Shown here: piece after piece, positions 1-7,256 of the stretch
How the letters are laid out: each line of letters begins with the position of its first letter
Numbering within the stretch: position 1 is the stretch's first letter
The notes under the pieces: generated by a model
The model's database searches: none
What the model saw: only the letters and a program-made list of their open reading frames with translations
What the model was told of the DNA's origin: nothing
Translations under genes and position numbers: made by a program
NCBI GenBank assembly: GCA_035461385.1
Contig: DATHVI010000125.1
Location: forward strand, 1 to 31,367
DNA: 31,367 nt
Direction: 5' to 3'
Source of the DNA: DATHVI01 sp035461385
Lineage (GTDB): Bacteria; Actinomycetota; Thermoleophilia; Solirubrobacterales; 70-9

Positions 1-200
1 AACTCACCCGCCCCGTGGAGCCCGTGCACGTGCCTGCCGACACCCGCATCGAGACGGATGCCCAGGGCGGCATACCCGCCGCATCCCTCACCGTGGTGGG
101 CGACTCCGACCAGTCGATCTACGCTTTCCGCGGCGCGGACATCCGCAACATTGTGGAGTTCGAACGTGACTTCACGGGTGCCGAAGTGATCCTCCTCGAG
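1..200. other. Probable foreign or chimeric left edge
   Basis: Up to a conserved stretch around 185-225 (LLEQNYRSTQ) the pcrA frame uses codons such as ATA, GCT, GAA and GTG, and encodes LTRPVEPVHVPAD and GGIPAASLTVVGDSDQS. From memory this phrasing resembles Microbacteriaceae PcrA rather than a Thermoleophilia one. The join leaves the frame intact. It is an inference from about 60 codons, not a measured result. Confidence 0.4.
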
Positions 201-1556
201 CAGAACTACCGCTCGACCCAGACGATCCTCGACGCGGCGAACGCGATCGTCTCCCACAACCACGAGCGCCGCCCGAAGCACCTCTGGACGGACGCCGGTC
301 GCGGCGAGATGGTCACCGTCGCCGAGCTCGATGACGAGCACAGCGAGGCGCGCTACGTCGCCGGCGAGATCGACCGGCTCGTCGACGAGGGGACGCCCCG
401 TGACGAGATCGCGGTCTTCTACCGGGTGAACGCTCAGAGCCGCGTGCTCGAGGACACGCTCGTCCGCTTCGAGGTTCCCTACCAGGTGATCGGGGGGACG
501 AAGTTCTACGACCGGGCGGAGATCAAGGACGCGGTCGCCTACCTCAGCCTGCTCGCCAACCCCGCCGACGCGATCTCGTTCTCGCGGATCGTCAACTCCC
601 CGCGGCGCGGGATCGGCCAGCAGACCGAGGCCCGGCTGCTCTCGCACGCGAACACGCTCGGGGTCGACATCTGGGACGTGCTGACGAACGCCGACGCCGT
701 CCCCGCCCTCGGGCCGGCGGCGCGCAAGGCGGTGCGCCGGTTCGGGGACGCGATCGCCGCCCTGCGCGAGCGGGTCGAGGGATCGACCGTGGCCGAGCTG
801 CTCGAGGCGACGCTGCACGAGACCGGGTACCTCGAGGCGCTCGAGGGCGAGCGAACGGTCGAGGCTGAGGGCAGGATCGAGAACCTCGAGGAGCTGGTCG
901 GCGTCGCCGCCGAGTTCGACGCCAACCGCGAGGTAGAGGGCGACTCGGAGGTCTCGGCACTGGAGGAGTTCCTCGCCCAGATCTCGCTCTACTCCGAGCA
1001 GGACGCGCTGCGCGACTCCGATAGCCTGGTGACGCTGATGACCCTCCACAACGCGAAGGGGCTCGAGTACGACGCCGTCTTCGTCATCGGCTGCGAGGAG
1101 GGCGTCTTCCCGCACTCGCGCTCGGTCGAGGAGGGCAACCTCGAGGAGGAGCGGCGCCTTTGCTACGTCGGGGTCACCCGCGCCCGCGAGCGCCTGTGGA
1201 TGACCCTCGCGCGCCGGCGGGCCCTGTTCGGGAGCTCGAGCTGGAACCTCCCCTCGCGGTTCCTCTCCGAGCTCCCCGACGAGCTCGTCGACCGCAAGGC
1301 CGCATCGAGGCCGACGGGATGGGCGCTCGGCGCGGCGACCGCGCGCGGCGGCGATCGCCTCGACGTCCCCGCGCCGAAGCATCCCGAGCCCCCGCCGGTC
1401 CCGTACCGGGTCGGCGACGACGTCGTCCATGCGAGCTTCGGCGAGGGGGTGGTGACGTCGGTCGAGCCCGGCTCGGTGCTCGTGGTCCGGTTCGCAGGCG
1501 ACGGCTCGGAGCGCAAGCTGATGGCCGACTACGCCCCGCTGAAGAAGGTCGCGTAG
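3..1556 (+). CDS. pcrA: ATP-dependent DNA helicase PcrA/UvrD, 3' part (5' end outside window)
   Basis: Superfamily 1A 3'-5' DNA helicase used in nucleotide-excision and mismatch repair and in clearing RNA polymerase. The frame is open to the left edge, so the Walker A half is missing; the first in-frame GTG (position 15) is not the real start. Visible motifs are VVGDSDQSIYAFRGAD (motif III region), QNYRST (motif IV), a 2B-domain middle, MTLHNAKGLEYDAVF (motif V) and YVGVTRARERL (motif VI with its arginine finger). The C-terminus (YRVGDDVVHASFGEGVV onward) is the Tudor-like PcrA tail that contacts RNA polymerase. The first ~60 codons carry a Microbacteriaceae-like insert and codons unlike the rest (including ATA), suggesting a chimeric 5' end. 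The folD start lies 15 nt downstream, so the two are probably cotranscribed. Confidence 0.95.
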   Translation, partial: LTRPVEPVHVPADTRIETDAQGGIPAASLTVVGDSDQSIYAFRGADIRNIVEFERDFTGAEVILLEQNYRSTQTILDAANAIVSHNHERRPKHLWTDAGRGEMVTVAELDDEHSEARYVAGEIDRLVDEGTPRDEIAVFYRVNAQSRVLEDTLVRFEVPYQVIGGTKFYDRAEIKDAVAYLSLLANPADAISFSRIVNSPRRGIGQQTEARLLSHANTLGVDIWDVLTNADAVPALGPAARKAVRRFGDAIAALRERVEGSTVAELLEATLHETGYLEALEGERTVEAEGRIENLEELVGVAAEFDANREVEGDSEVSALEEFLAQISLYSEQDALRDSDSLVTLMTLHNAKGLEYDAVFVIGCEEGVFPHSRSVEEGNLEEERRLCYVGVTRARERLWMTLARRRALFGSSSWNLPSRFLSELPDELVDRKAASRPTGWALGAATARGGDRLDVPAPKHPEPPPVPYRVGDDVVHASFGEGVVTSVEPGSVLVVRFAGDGSERKLMADYAPLKKVA

Positions 1557-1570
1557 GGGTAGCGCCGGAG

Positions 1571-2434
1571 TTGAGCGCGCGGCTGATCGACGGCAAGGCG
1601 GTGGCGGCGAAGGTCCGCGCGCGGATCGCCGAGGCCGTTCGCGCCCGGGTCGGCGCGGGCGGCTCGGCCCCCGGGCTGGCGACGGTGCTGGTCGGCGGCG
1701 ATCCCGCGTCGGAGGTCTACGTCACGAACAAGCGCCGCCAGTGCGAGGAGGCCGGGATGCGCTCGCTCCACCACGGCCTCGACGCGGACACCTCGATCGA
1801 CGAGCTCGAGGCCCTGATCGATGAGCTCAACGCCGACGACGGGGTCGACGGGATCCTCGTCCAGCTCCCGCTGCCCGCAGGGATCGACCAGGACCGGGTG
1901 ATCGCCCGCATCGACCCGGCGAAGGACGTCGACGGGCTGACCGCGACCAACGCCGGGCTGCTCGCCCAGGGCAGGCCCGGGCTGGTGCCCTGCACGCCGC
2001 TCGGCGTCGTCGAGCTCCTGCGCGACGCCGGGATCGACCTCGCCGGCGCCGAGGCGGTGATCGTCGGACGCTCGATCCTCGTCGGGCGGCCGCTCTCCGC
2101 GCTGCTGCTCGGCGAGAACGCGACCGTAACCGTCTCCCACTCGCGGACCCGTGACCTCGCCGCGGTCTGCCGGCGCGCCGACGTGCTGATCGCGGCGGTC
2201 GGCGCGCCGCGGCTCGTCGGCGCCGAGATGGTCAAGCCCGGGGCCGCCGTGATCGACGTCGGGATCAACCGCACCGACGACGGCCTCGTCGGCGATGTCG
2301 ACTTCGACGCCGTGCGCGAGGTTGCCGGGGCGATCACCCCGGTCCCCGGCGGGGTCGGGCCGATGACGATCGCGATGCTGCTCTCGAACACGCTTCAGGC
2401 GGCGGAGACGAGCGCGGCCGCGGCGATCACATAG
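1571..2434 (+). CDS. folD: Bifunctional methylenetetrahydrofolate dehydrogenase / methenyltetrahydrofolate cyclohydrolase FolD
   Basis: Cytosolic enzyme interconverting 5,10-methylene-THF, 5,10-methenyl-THF and 10-formyl-THF with NADP. The 287-aa product has the full family pattern: SEVYVTNKRRQCEEAG with the catalytic Tyr and Lys, GILVQLPLP, VPCTPLGVVELL, the nucleotide loop VIVGRSILVGRP, VIDVGINR and the C-terminal PVPGGVGPMTIAML. The start is taken as TTG 1571 because the protein then begins SARLIDGKAVAAKVR, the normal FolD N-terminus, and AGGGGT (1555-1560) lies about 10 nt upstream. The frame is open further upstream, but that extension runs inside pcrA. It follows pcrA by 14 nt, so translation is probably coupled. 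Confidence 0.95.
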   Translation: MSARLIDGKAVAAKVRARIAEAVRARVGAGGSAPGLATVLVGGDPASEVYVTNKRRQCEEAGMRSLHHGLDADTSIDELEALIDELNADDGVDGILVQLPLPAGIDQDRVIARIDPAKDVDGLTATNAGLLAQGRPGLVPCTPLGVVELLRDAGIDLAGAEAVIVGRSILVGRPLSALLLGENATVTVSHSRTRDLAAVCRRADVLIAAVGAPRLVGAEMVKPGAAVIDVGINRTDDGLVGDVDFDAVREVAGAITPVPGGVGPMTIAMLLSNTLQAAETSAAAAIT

Positions 2435-2462
2435 GCTCGGACGATCGAGGACACCGAGGCAG

Positions 2463-2993
2463 ATGGACCTGGCCAGACTCGGACGGGGTGAGCTGATCGC
2501 CGCCGGCTCCGGTGCCGGCCTGATCGCGATCATGTTCCTGCCCTGGTGGGGCGCGTCGCTACAGGGTGTCCCGCTCGGCGAGGTCGCGGGGGTCGACAAC
2601 CGGACCGCGAACGCCTGGGAGGCGGCGACCTTCAACGACGTGATCTGGTTCGTAGCCGGACTCGCGGCGATCGCTCTCGCGATCGTGACCGCGACCCAGC
2701 GACGCTCCGGCGTGTCGGTCGCCGGCAGCGCCCTGCTCACCGCGCTCGGGCTCCTGGCCCTGGTCCTGATCGTCGTCCGCCTCGTCGATCCGCCGGGCGC
2801 CCTCGGCCGCGAGTACGGAGCCTGGCTCGGGCTCGCCGCGATCGTCGGCATCGTCTGCGGGGGCTGGCTGGCGATGCGCGACGAGGGCACGAGCCTAGGC
2901 GAGCAGGCGCACCGGCTCGAGGACCGGGCGGCGGGAGCGGGGCCGACCAGTCAAGCTTCCCACCCGCCCTCCGATCGAGGGACGTCGGTCTAG
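2463..2993 (+). CDS. Hypothetical four-helix membrane protein
   Basis: The 176-aa product has four hydrophobic stretches, at about residues 11-29, 58-78, 84-107 and 119-138, and a polar Gly/Ser/Pro-rich C-terminal tail that should lie in the cytoplasm. Motifs such as FLPWWG after the first helix are seen in small uncharacterised actinobacterial membrane proteins, but I cannot assign a function. ATG 2463 is preceded by GAGG about 5 nt upstream. It follows folD by 28 nt. The stop codon overlaps that of the convergent gene at 2990, and a strong hairpin lies about 60 bp downstream. Confidence 0.7.
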   Translation: MDLARLGRGELIAAGSGAGLIAIMFLPWWGASLQGVPLGEVAGVDNRTANAWEAATFNDVIWFVAGLAAIALAIVTATQRRSGVSVAGSALLTALGLLALVLIVVRLVDPPGALGREYGAWLGLAAIVGIVCGGWLAMRDEGTSLGEQAHRLEDRAAGAGPTSQASHPPSDRGTSV

Positions 2994-3340
2994 GCACCCG
3001 ACCCGCGACGGCGAAGCCCGGCCCGCTCGGCGCCGGGGAGGAGAGGTTCGAGAGCGGCGGCCTTCGGGCCGCCGCTCCGACGTTCGGCGCCTCGGCGGCG
3101 GCCGAGCAGCCGACGCGTGCCGGCTCGGATCGCGAGAGCGACACCGGCGAGCAGCGCCAGCGGCACGGCTGCGATCAGCGACAGGACGATCAGCGGCGCG
3201 AGGGCGGCGGCGGTGAGGATCAGGAACGGAAGCGAGAACGGGAACAGCGCCATCAGGACGGCGCCGAGGCCGGTCACCGCCGCGGCCGAGCCGCGGGCGG
3301 CGGAGGCGGCATCCGTGGTCGTCGGTCGGGTCGTGGGCAT
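2990..3340 (-). CDS. Hypothetical small membrane protein, two TM segments
   Basis: The 116-aa product has a Thr/Ala-rich N-terminus, two long hydrophobic segments (about residues 23-48 and 50-70) and a basic Arg/Gly-rich tail. No family recognised. ATG at 3340 is preferred over the in-frame GTG at 3349: GGAGG (complement of 3351-3355) sits 8-10 nt before the ATG and the GTG lies inside the ribosome binding site. The gene converges on the preceding one with stop codons overlapping at CTAG (2990-2993). Its last third also contains a perfect hairpin, so the exact C-terminus may be constrained by RNA structure rather than protein function. Confidence 0.55.
   Translation of the reverse strand: MPTTRPTTTDAASAARGSAAAVTGLGAVLMALFPFSLPFLILTAAALAPLIVLSLIAAVPLALLAGVALAIRAGTRRLLGRRRGAERRSGGPKAAALEPLLPGAERAGLRRRGSGA
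3052..3077 (+). terminator. Hairpin with UUCG tetraloop, likely terminator of the 2463-2993 gene
   Basis: An 11-bp perfect stem (3052-3062 with 3067-3077) closes a C(TTCG)G loop. It starts about 59 nt after the stop at 2993. There is no T-tract, as is common for terminators in high-GC actinobacteria. It lies inside the 3' coding part of the opposite-strand gene. Confidence 0.45.
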
Positions 3341-3502
3341 CGCGGTCACCTCCGGTGTGAGCCCGCATCCGGTGACGGGAGCTCGATCGGGTCGTTATCA
3401 GAGGTGACGAGCGGCGCGGGAGGGATGTGACAGCGGACGAGCGCGATCCGCTCTCAGGCGAGCAGCCCGACATCGCGGCAGCCCGGTGCCGCCGCCTCCT
3501 GC

Positions 3503-3518
3503 GCGAACATGCGTTCGA
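3503..3518 (+). promoter_or_regulatory. LexA (SOS) box overlapping the dinB start
   Basis: CGAAC-ATGC-GTTCG (3504-3517) matches the Gram-positive/actinobacterial LexA operator CGAAC-N4-GTTCG, with a perfect 5-bp dyad. It covers the -10-like hexamer GAACAT (3505-3510) and ends at the preferred ATG (3518). LexA binding here should block both promoter and start codon, predicting DNA-damage induction of dinB. Confidence 0.75.
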
Positions 3519-4729
3519 TGCCCGCCGAGGCCGGGATCCTCCACTCCGACGCCGATGCGTTCTTCGCCTCGGTCGAGCAGCGCGACGACCCGCGGCTTCG
3601 CGGGCGCCCGGTCGCGGTCGGGGGCGGAGTCGTCACCGCGGCGAGCTACGAGGCGCGGGCGTTCGGGGTTCGCGGGGGGATGGGGGGCGCCGAGGCGCGG
3701 AGGCTGTGCCCGGAGCTCGTCTTCGCCAAGCCGCGATGGTCGGCCTACGTCGAGGCGAGCAGGGCGCTGTTCGAGGTCTTCGCCGAGACCGCGCCGGCGG
3801 TCGAGGGAATCTCGCTCGAGGAGGCGTTCCTCGACGCCCGCGGCCTCGAGCACGTCCGCGGCAGCCCGCTCGGGATCGCGCTGCGGCTGAAGCGCGAGGC
3901 CCTCGAGCGGGTCGGCCTGCCGGTCACGGTCGGGATCGCGAGGACGAAGTCGGTGGCGAAGATGGCTAGCAGGCTCGCGAAGCCCGACGGCCTGCTCGCG
4001 GTCCCGGCCGAGCGCGAGCTCGACTTCCTCCACCCGCTCCCGGTCGGGGAGCTCTGGGGCGTCGGGCCGGCGACCGCCGAGAAGCTCAATGCGAGCGGGC
4101 TCGAGACCGTCGGCGACGTCGCGGCGCGCGCCGAGCACGAGCTCGTCGCGATCGTCGGCCGGGCCGCGGGCCGCAAGCTCCACGCCCTCGCCAACGGCCG
4201 CGACCCGCGCCGGGTCAACCCGCGGCGAAGCCGCCGCTCGTTCGGCTCGCAGAGCGCCCTCGGCCGGCGCCGGCGCTCGCGCGAGGAGCTCGAGGCGACC
4301 GTGCTCGCGCTCGCCGACCGCGTCGCGCGGCGGATGCGTGCCGCCGGGCGTGCCGGCCGCACGATCGCCCTGCGGCTGCGGTTCGGCGACTACCGGCGGG
4401 CGACGCGGTCGCTGACGCTGCCGCAACCGACCGCCGACACCGAGACGATCCGTGCGGTCGCGAGCGCGCTGCTCGGCGAGGCGATGCCGATCGCCGCCCG
4501 CCGCGGCCTGACCCTGGTCGGGATCGCGGTCTCGAACCTCAGCGCCGCCGGGGTCGGCGTCCAGCTCGCGCTGCCGCTCGAGCGCCGCCCCCGCGACGGA
4601 CTCGACGCCGCGCTCGACGAGCTCCGCGACCGCTTCGGCCCCGCCGCCGTCACCCGCGGCTCGCTGCTCGGCCGCGACCCGGGGCTCTCGGCCTGGCTGC
4701 TGCCTCGAAACCGGCGCCGGCGCCGCTAG
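3518..4729 (+). CDS. dinB: Y-family DNA polymerase IV (DinB-type)
   Basis: Translesion DNA polymerase. The 403-aa product starts with the palm motif HSDADAFFASVEQ (metal ligand D11, steric-gate Phe16), then the ARxFGVRGG finger, the second palm motif ISLEEAFLD (E101, E102), a GVGPATAEKLNASGLETVGD helix-hairpin-helix, and a little-finger domain. QLALPL (349-354) matches a beta-clamp binding motif. The usual second-motif Asp (SxDEA) is Glu here. ATG 3518 is preferred: the product begins MPAEAGILHSD and an in-frame ATG at 3509 lies within the LexA box; no Shine-Dalgarno sequence is visible, so the mRNA may be leaderless. The gene stands alone and converges with the GMC oxidoreductase. Confidence 0.9.
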   Translation: MPAEAGILHSDADAFFASVEQRDDPRLRGRPVAVGGGVVTAASYEARAFGVRGGMGGAEARRLCPELVFAKPRWSAYVEASRALFEVFAETAPAVEGISLEEAFLDARGLEHVRGSPLGIALRLKREALERVGLPVTVGIARTKSVAKMASRLAKPDGLLAVPAERELDFLHPLPVGELWGVGPATAEKLNASGLETVGDVAARAEHELVAIVGRAAGRKLHALANGRDPRRVNPRRSRRSFGSQSALGRRRRSREELEATVLALADRVARRMRAAGRAGRTIALRLRFGDYRRATRSLTLPQPTADTETIRAVASALLGEAMPIAARRGLTLVGIAVSNLSAAGVGVQLALPLERRPRDGLDAALDELRDRFGPAAVTRGSLLGRDPGLSAWLLPRNRRRRR

Positions 4730-4732
4730 TGC

Positions 4733-4755
4733 GAGCCCCCCAAGCCAGGGGCCTC
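4733..4755. terminator. Probable bidirectional terminator between dinB and the GMC gene
   Basis: GAGCCCC (4733-4739) pairs with GGGG-C-CTC (4748-4755) with one bulged C around an 8-nt loop. It occupies the 24-nt gap between convergent stop codons (4729 and 4754). No T-tract. Confidence 0.4.
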
Positions 4756-6649
4756 ATCCCGCCTCAACCTCCGCCAGCCTCGCCGCCACCCGCGAGGCGA
4801 AGGCGATGATCGTCAGCATCGGGTTGACCCCGATCGAGCTCGGGATCAGGCTCGCGTCGGCGACGTAGAGTCGGGCGGCGCCGTGGACGCGGCCGTCGAC
4901 CCCGGCGACGCCGCGGCGGGGGTCGGCGTCCACCCGCGCCGTGCCCATCGGGTGGAACGCCTCGAGCCGGAGCGCCGAGCGGGGCGGGGGAGAGGCCTCG
5001 AGCTCGGCGATCCGCTCACGTGGCAGGGTCGGCAGGCCCGAGATCTGCGGGTAGACCTCGGTCGCGCCGGCGGCGTAGAAGAGCTCGGCGGCGCGGGCGA
5101 TCCCGTAGCTGAGCCGGCGGGCGTCGTCGCGGGTCAGCCCGTAGCCGATCCGCAGCGACCCGTCAGCGGCGAGGCCGACCCGCCCGCTCGAGCGGTCGGA
5201 GAGGTGGACGCCGGTCGAGGCGACATGGGCGAAGTCGAGCAGCCGCCGCTGGTGCTCGGCGCCGGTGCCGGGGAGCCACTGGCCGCCGAACGCGAGCGGC
5301 GTGAACGTCGCCTCGAGCAGGAGGCCTCGCGATGCCTGCCACTCGTCGACCGCGTAGCTCTGCATCACCCCTTCCCACCCCCGGACCTCCTCGCTGAAGC
5401 GGGCGCCGACCCAGCAGGCCGGATGGATCCGCAGGTTGCGTCCGAGCTCGCCGCTCGGCGAGCGAAACCCCGACCGCAGCAGCAGCTCCGGGGTCCCGAA
5501 GGCTCCGCCGGCGAGGACGACCGCCCGGCGCGCGCGGATCGAGTACGCCCCCGGGCGACCCCCGTCGCCCGGAGCCGGCCGGACTAGGCACTCGACGCCG
5601 GTCGCGCGGTCGCCCTCGAACCTGATCCGGCGCGCCTCGACCCCGGCCCGGATCCGCGCCCCCGCCGCGACCGCGCGCGGCAGGTAGGAGACGTGCATCG
5701 CACGCTTCGCGTCGAGCTCGCAGCCGCTCGGGCACGAGCTGCACTGGACGCAGTCGCCGGCGTTGCGGCGAAGCGGGGCGTGGCTCACCCCGAGCGCCTC
5801 CGCCCCGGCGCGCAGGAGCTGGCCGTTGCGGCCCATCCGCTGCGGGTCGACCGGCTTCACCGCGAGCATCTCCTCGGCGGCGGCGAAGTCGGGGTCGAGC
5901 TCGGTCGCCCAGCCGATCCCGTGCTCGCCCGCCCAGCGCTCGAGCACCGGCTGCGGGGCCCGGATGCAGGTCCCGGAGTTGATCACCGTGGTGCCACCGA
6001 CCGCGCGCCCGACCGGGGTTGGGATCGCGGGACGGCCGGCAGCGATCGTCAGCCCGCCGTCGCGGTAGAGCGCGCGGACCGCGGCGAGCGGCTCCCGCGG
6101 GTAGCTGCGACGGTCGAGGTGGCGGCCCGCCTCGAGGACGACGACCTCGAGCCCGGCCTCGGCGAGGATCGTGGCGGCGACGGCACCGCCGGCGCCGGAG
6201 CCGACGACGACGACGTCGCAGTCCTCGCTCGGGCCGGCCGGGTCGAGCTCGCCGAGATCGCCCGGTAAGACCGGCGGGGGGCCGGTCGCGCCGGGCGCGA
6301 GGCCGCAGCGCGCTTCGAACCCGACCGCCCGCTCGACCCGGGGATCGCTCGCGTACACGAGGCCGACCAGGGCCTTGAGCAGGAGGACGAGATCGCGCGC
6401 CGGGCCCGACCCCGACTCGTCGACCCGGCGCAGGAGCTCCTGGCGCGAAGTCAGGCTCGCGCGGCTGAACCGCCACGGGAACGAGAGGTGGTCGAACGCC
6501 CGCAGCGCCACCCGGATGAGCAGCGCCGTTCGGCGCGGCAGGCCAGCCAAGTACCCGGAGAGCTCCCCGGCTACGTCGACCGCCTCGGGAGAGTCAGCGC
6601 CAGGCCCGGGCCCAGCGGCGGGCGGGAGCGGCGCGACGCCCGGGGCCAT
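4754..6649 (-). CDS. GMC-family FAD-dependent oxidoreductase (alcohol/sterol oxidase-like)
   Basis: The 631-aa flavoprotein oxidises an alcohol-type substrate that cannot be named from sequence. A ~140-residue N-terminal helical region precedes the FAD Rossmann motif VVVGSGAGGAVAA (GxGxxG at 150-155). A four-Cys motif CVQCSSCPSGC (C300, C303, C306, C310) is typical of the long-chain-alcohol-oxidase branch of GMC proteins. The C-terminus carries the family signature FHPMGTAR ... GRVHGAARLYVADASLIPSSIGVNPMLT. The start is uncertain: the 20 codons before ATG 6649 (AAERRVLAAFAEA) still look like GMC N-terminus but contain no ATG, GTG or TTG before the upstream gene's stop codon. It follows the membrane-protein gene at 6710 in the same reading frame, so coexpression is likely. 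Confidence 0.88.
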   Translation of the reverse strand: MAPGVAPLPPAAGPGPGADSPEAVDVAGELSGYLAGLPRRTALLIRVALRAFDHLSFPWRFSRASLTSRQELLRRVDESGSGPARDLVLLLKALVGLVYASDPRVERAVGFEARCGLAPGATGPPPVLPGDLGELDPAGPSEDCDVVVVGSGAGGAVAATILAEAGLEVVVLEAGRHLDRRSYPREPLAAVRALYRDGGLTIAAGRPAIPTPVGRAVGGTTVINSGTCIRAPQPVLERWAGEHGIGWATELDPDFAAAEEMLAVKPVDPQRMGRNGQLLRAGAEALGVSHAPLRRNAGDCVQCSSCPSGCELDAKRAMHVSYLPRAVAAGARIRAGVEARRIRFEGDRATGVECLVRPAPGDGGRPGAYSIRARRAVVLAGGAFGTPELLLRSGFRSPSGELGRNLRIHPACWVGARFSEEVRGWEGVMQSYAVDEWQASRGLLLEATFTPLAFGGQWLPGTGAEHQRRLLDFAHVASTGVHLSDRSSGRVGLAADGSLRIGYGLTRDDARRLSYGIARAAELFYAAGATEVYPQISGLPTLPRERIAELEASPPPRSALRLEAFHPMGTARVDADPRRGVAGVDGRVHGAARLYVADASLIPSSIGVNPMLTIIAFASRVAARLAEVEAG

Positions 6650-6709
6650 CGCTTCGGCGAATGCTGCGAGGACGCGCCGCTCGGCGGCCCCGAGCCCCGG
6701 CGTGCGCCT

Positions 6710-7183
6710 TCAGGACGGGGCCGCGGGCTCCGGCGCCCGGCCCGCGAGGACCCAGAGGGCGAGGACGATCGCGACGAGGCTGCCGTCGACGACGAAGTTG
6801 AGCAGGTAGGCGAAGACGGGCGCGTCGAAGATGTAGAACCCGAGCCCGGCGAGCGAGGAGGCGAGCTTGCCCGCGGCGAGGACGAGGAGCATCGGGCGGT
6901 AGCGGACGACGTCGGCCTGGGCGATGACGCAGATCCCCGCGATCACGACCATGTAGGCGAAGCCAAGCGCGAGCCAGAGCTGCTGGGCCGTCTCGGGCGC
7001 GGGGTCGAAGTCGCCGAGCGGGAGCCACTCGCCGACGTCGTCGAGCGCTCCGAGGAGACCGTCGGGCATGACGATGAAGAGGAGGCCGACGAGCGCGAAC
7101 GCCGCCGCGAGCAACCGCAGGCCGATCACGGCCACCCGCTCAGCGCGCTCCCCCGTCGGCGAACCTCTCATCGGCGCGCGCAT
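6710..7183 (-). CDS. Hypothetical four-helix membrane protein upstream of the GMC oxidoreductase
   Basis: The 157-aa product has hydrophobic segments at about residues 17-39, 68-88, 94-115 and 120-146; the first loop contains acidic DDVGEW and DFDPAPE stretches. Family not recognised. It is the first gene of a two-gene minus-strand unit, its stop lying 60 nt before the annotated GMC start in the same frame, which suggests a role tied to that enzyme (membrane partner or electron sink; inference). ATG 7183 is preceded by GGATAGG; ATG 7171 is an alternative. It is divergent from gatC. Confidence 0.7.
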   Translation of the reverse strand: MRAPMRGSPTGERAERVAVIGLRLLAAAFALVGLLFIVMPDGLLGALDDVGEWLPLGDFDPAPETAQQLWLALGFAYMVVIAGICVIAQADVVRYRPMLLVLAAGKLASSLAGLGFYIFDAPVFAYLLNFVVDGSLVAIVLALWVLAGRAPEPAAPS

Positions 7184-7242
7184 CCTATCCGGGGACCGCG
7201 GACGGGACGCCGGTCGGTCGCCGCGGGGCGGCGACGGACTCC

Positions 7243-7248
7243 TAGAAT
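7243..7248 (+). promoter_or_regulatory. Predicted -10 element (TAGAAT) of the gatCAB operon
   Basis: TAGAAT fits the actinobacterial -10 pattern TAnnnT and ends 8 nt before ATG 7257, leaving no room for a ribosome binding site. This suggests a leaderless mRNA. The same arrangement recurs before sqdB and ilvB. No clear -35 box is seen. Confidence 0.5.
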
Positions 7249-7256
7249 CGAGCCCG

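Noticed and set aside
1160..1570. Upstream extension of folD within pcrA
   Set aside because: The extension is Arg/Pro-rich, overlaps pcrA in another frame and precedes a normal FolD N-terminus.
3427..3969. 180-codon frame overlapping the dinB start
   Set aside because: It turns Arg/Gly-rich once inside dinB and has no ribosome site; the upstream part merely crosses the LexA box.
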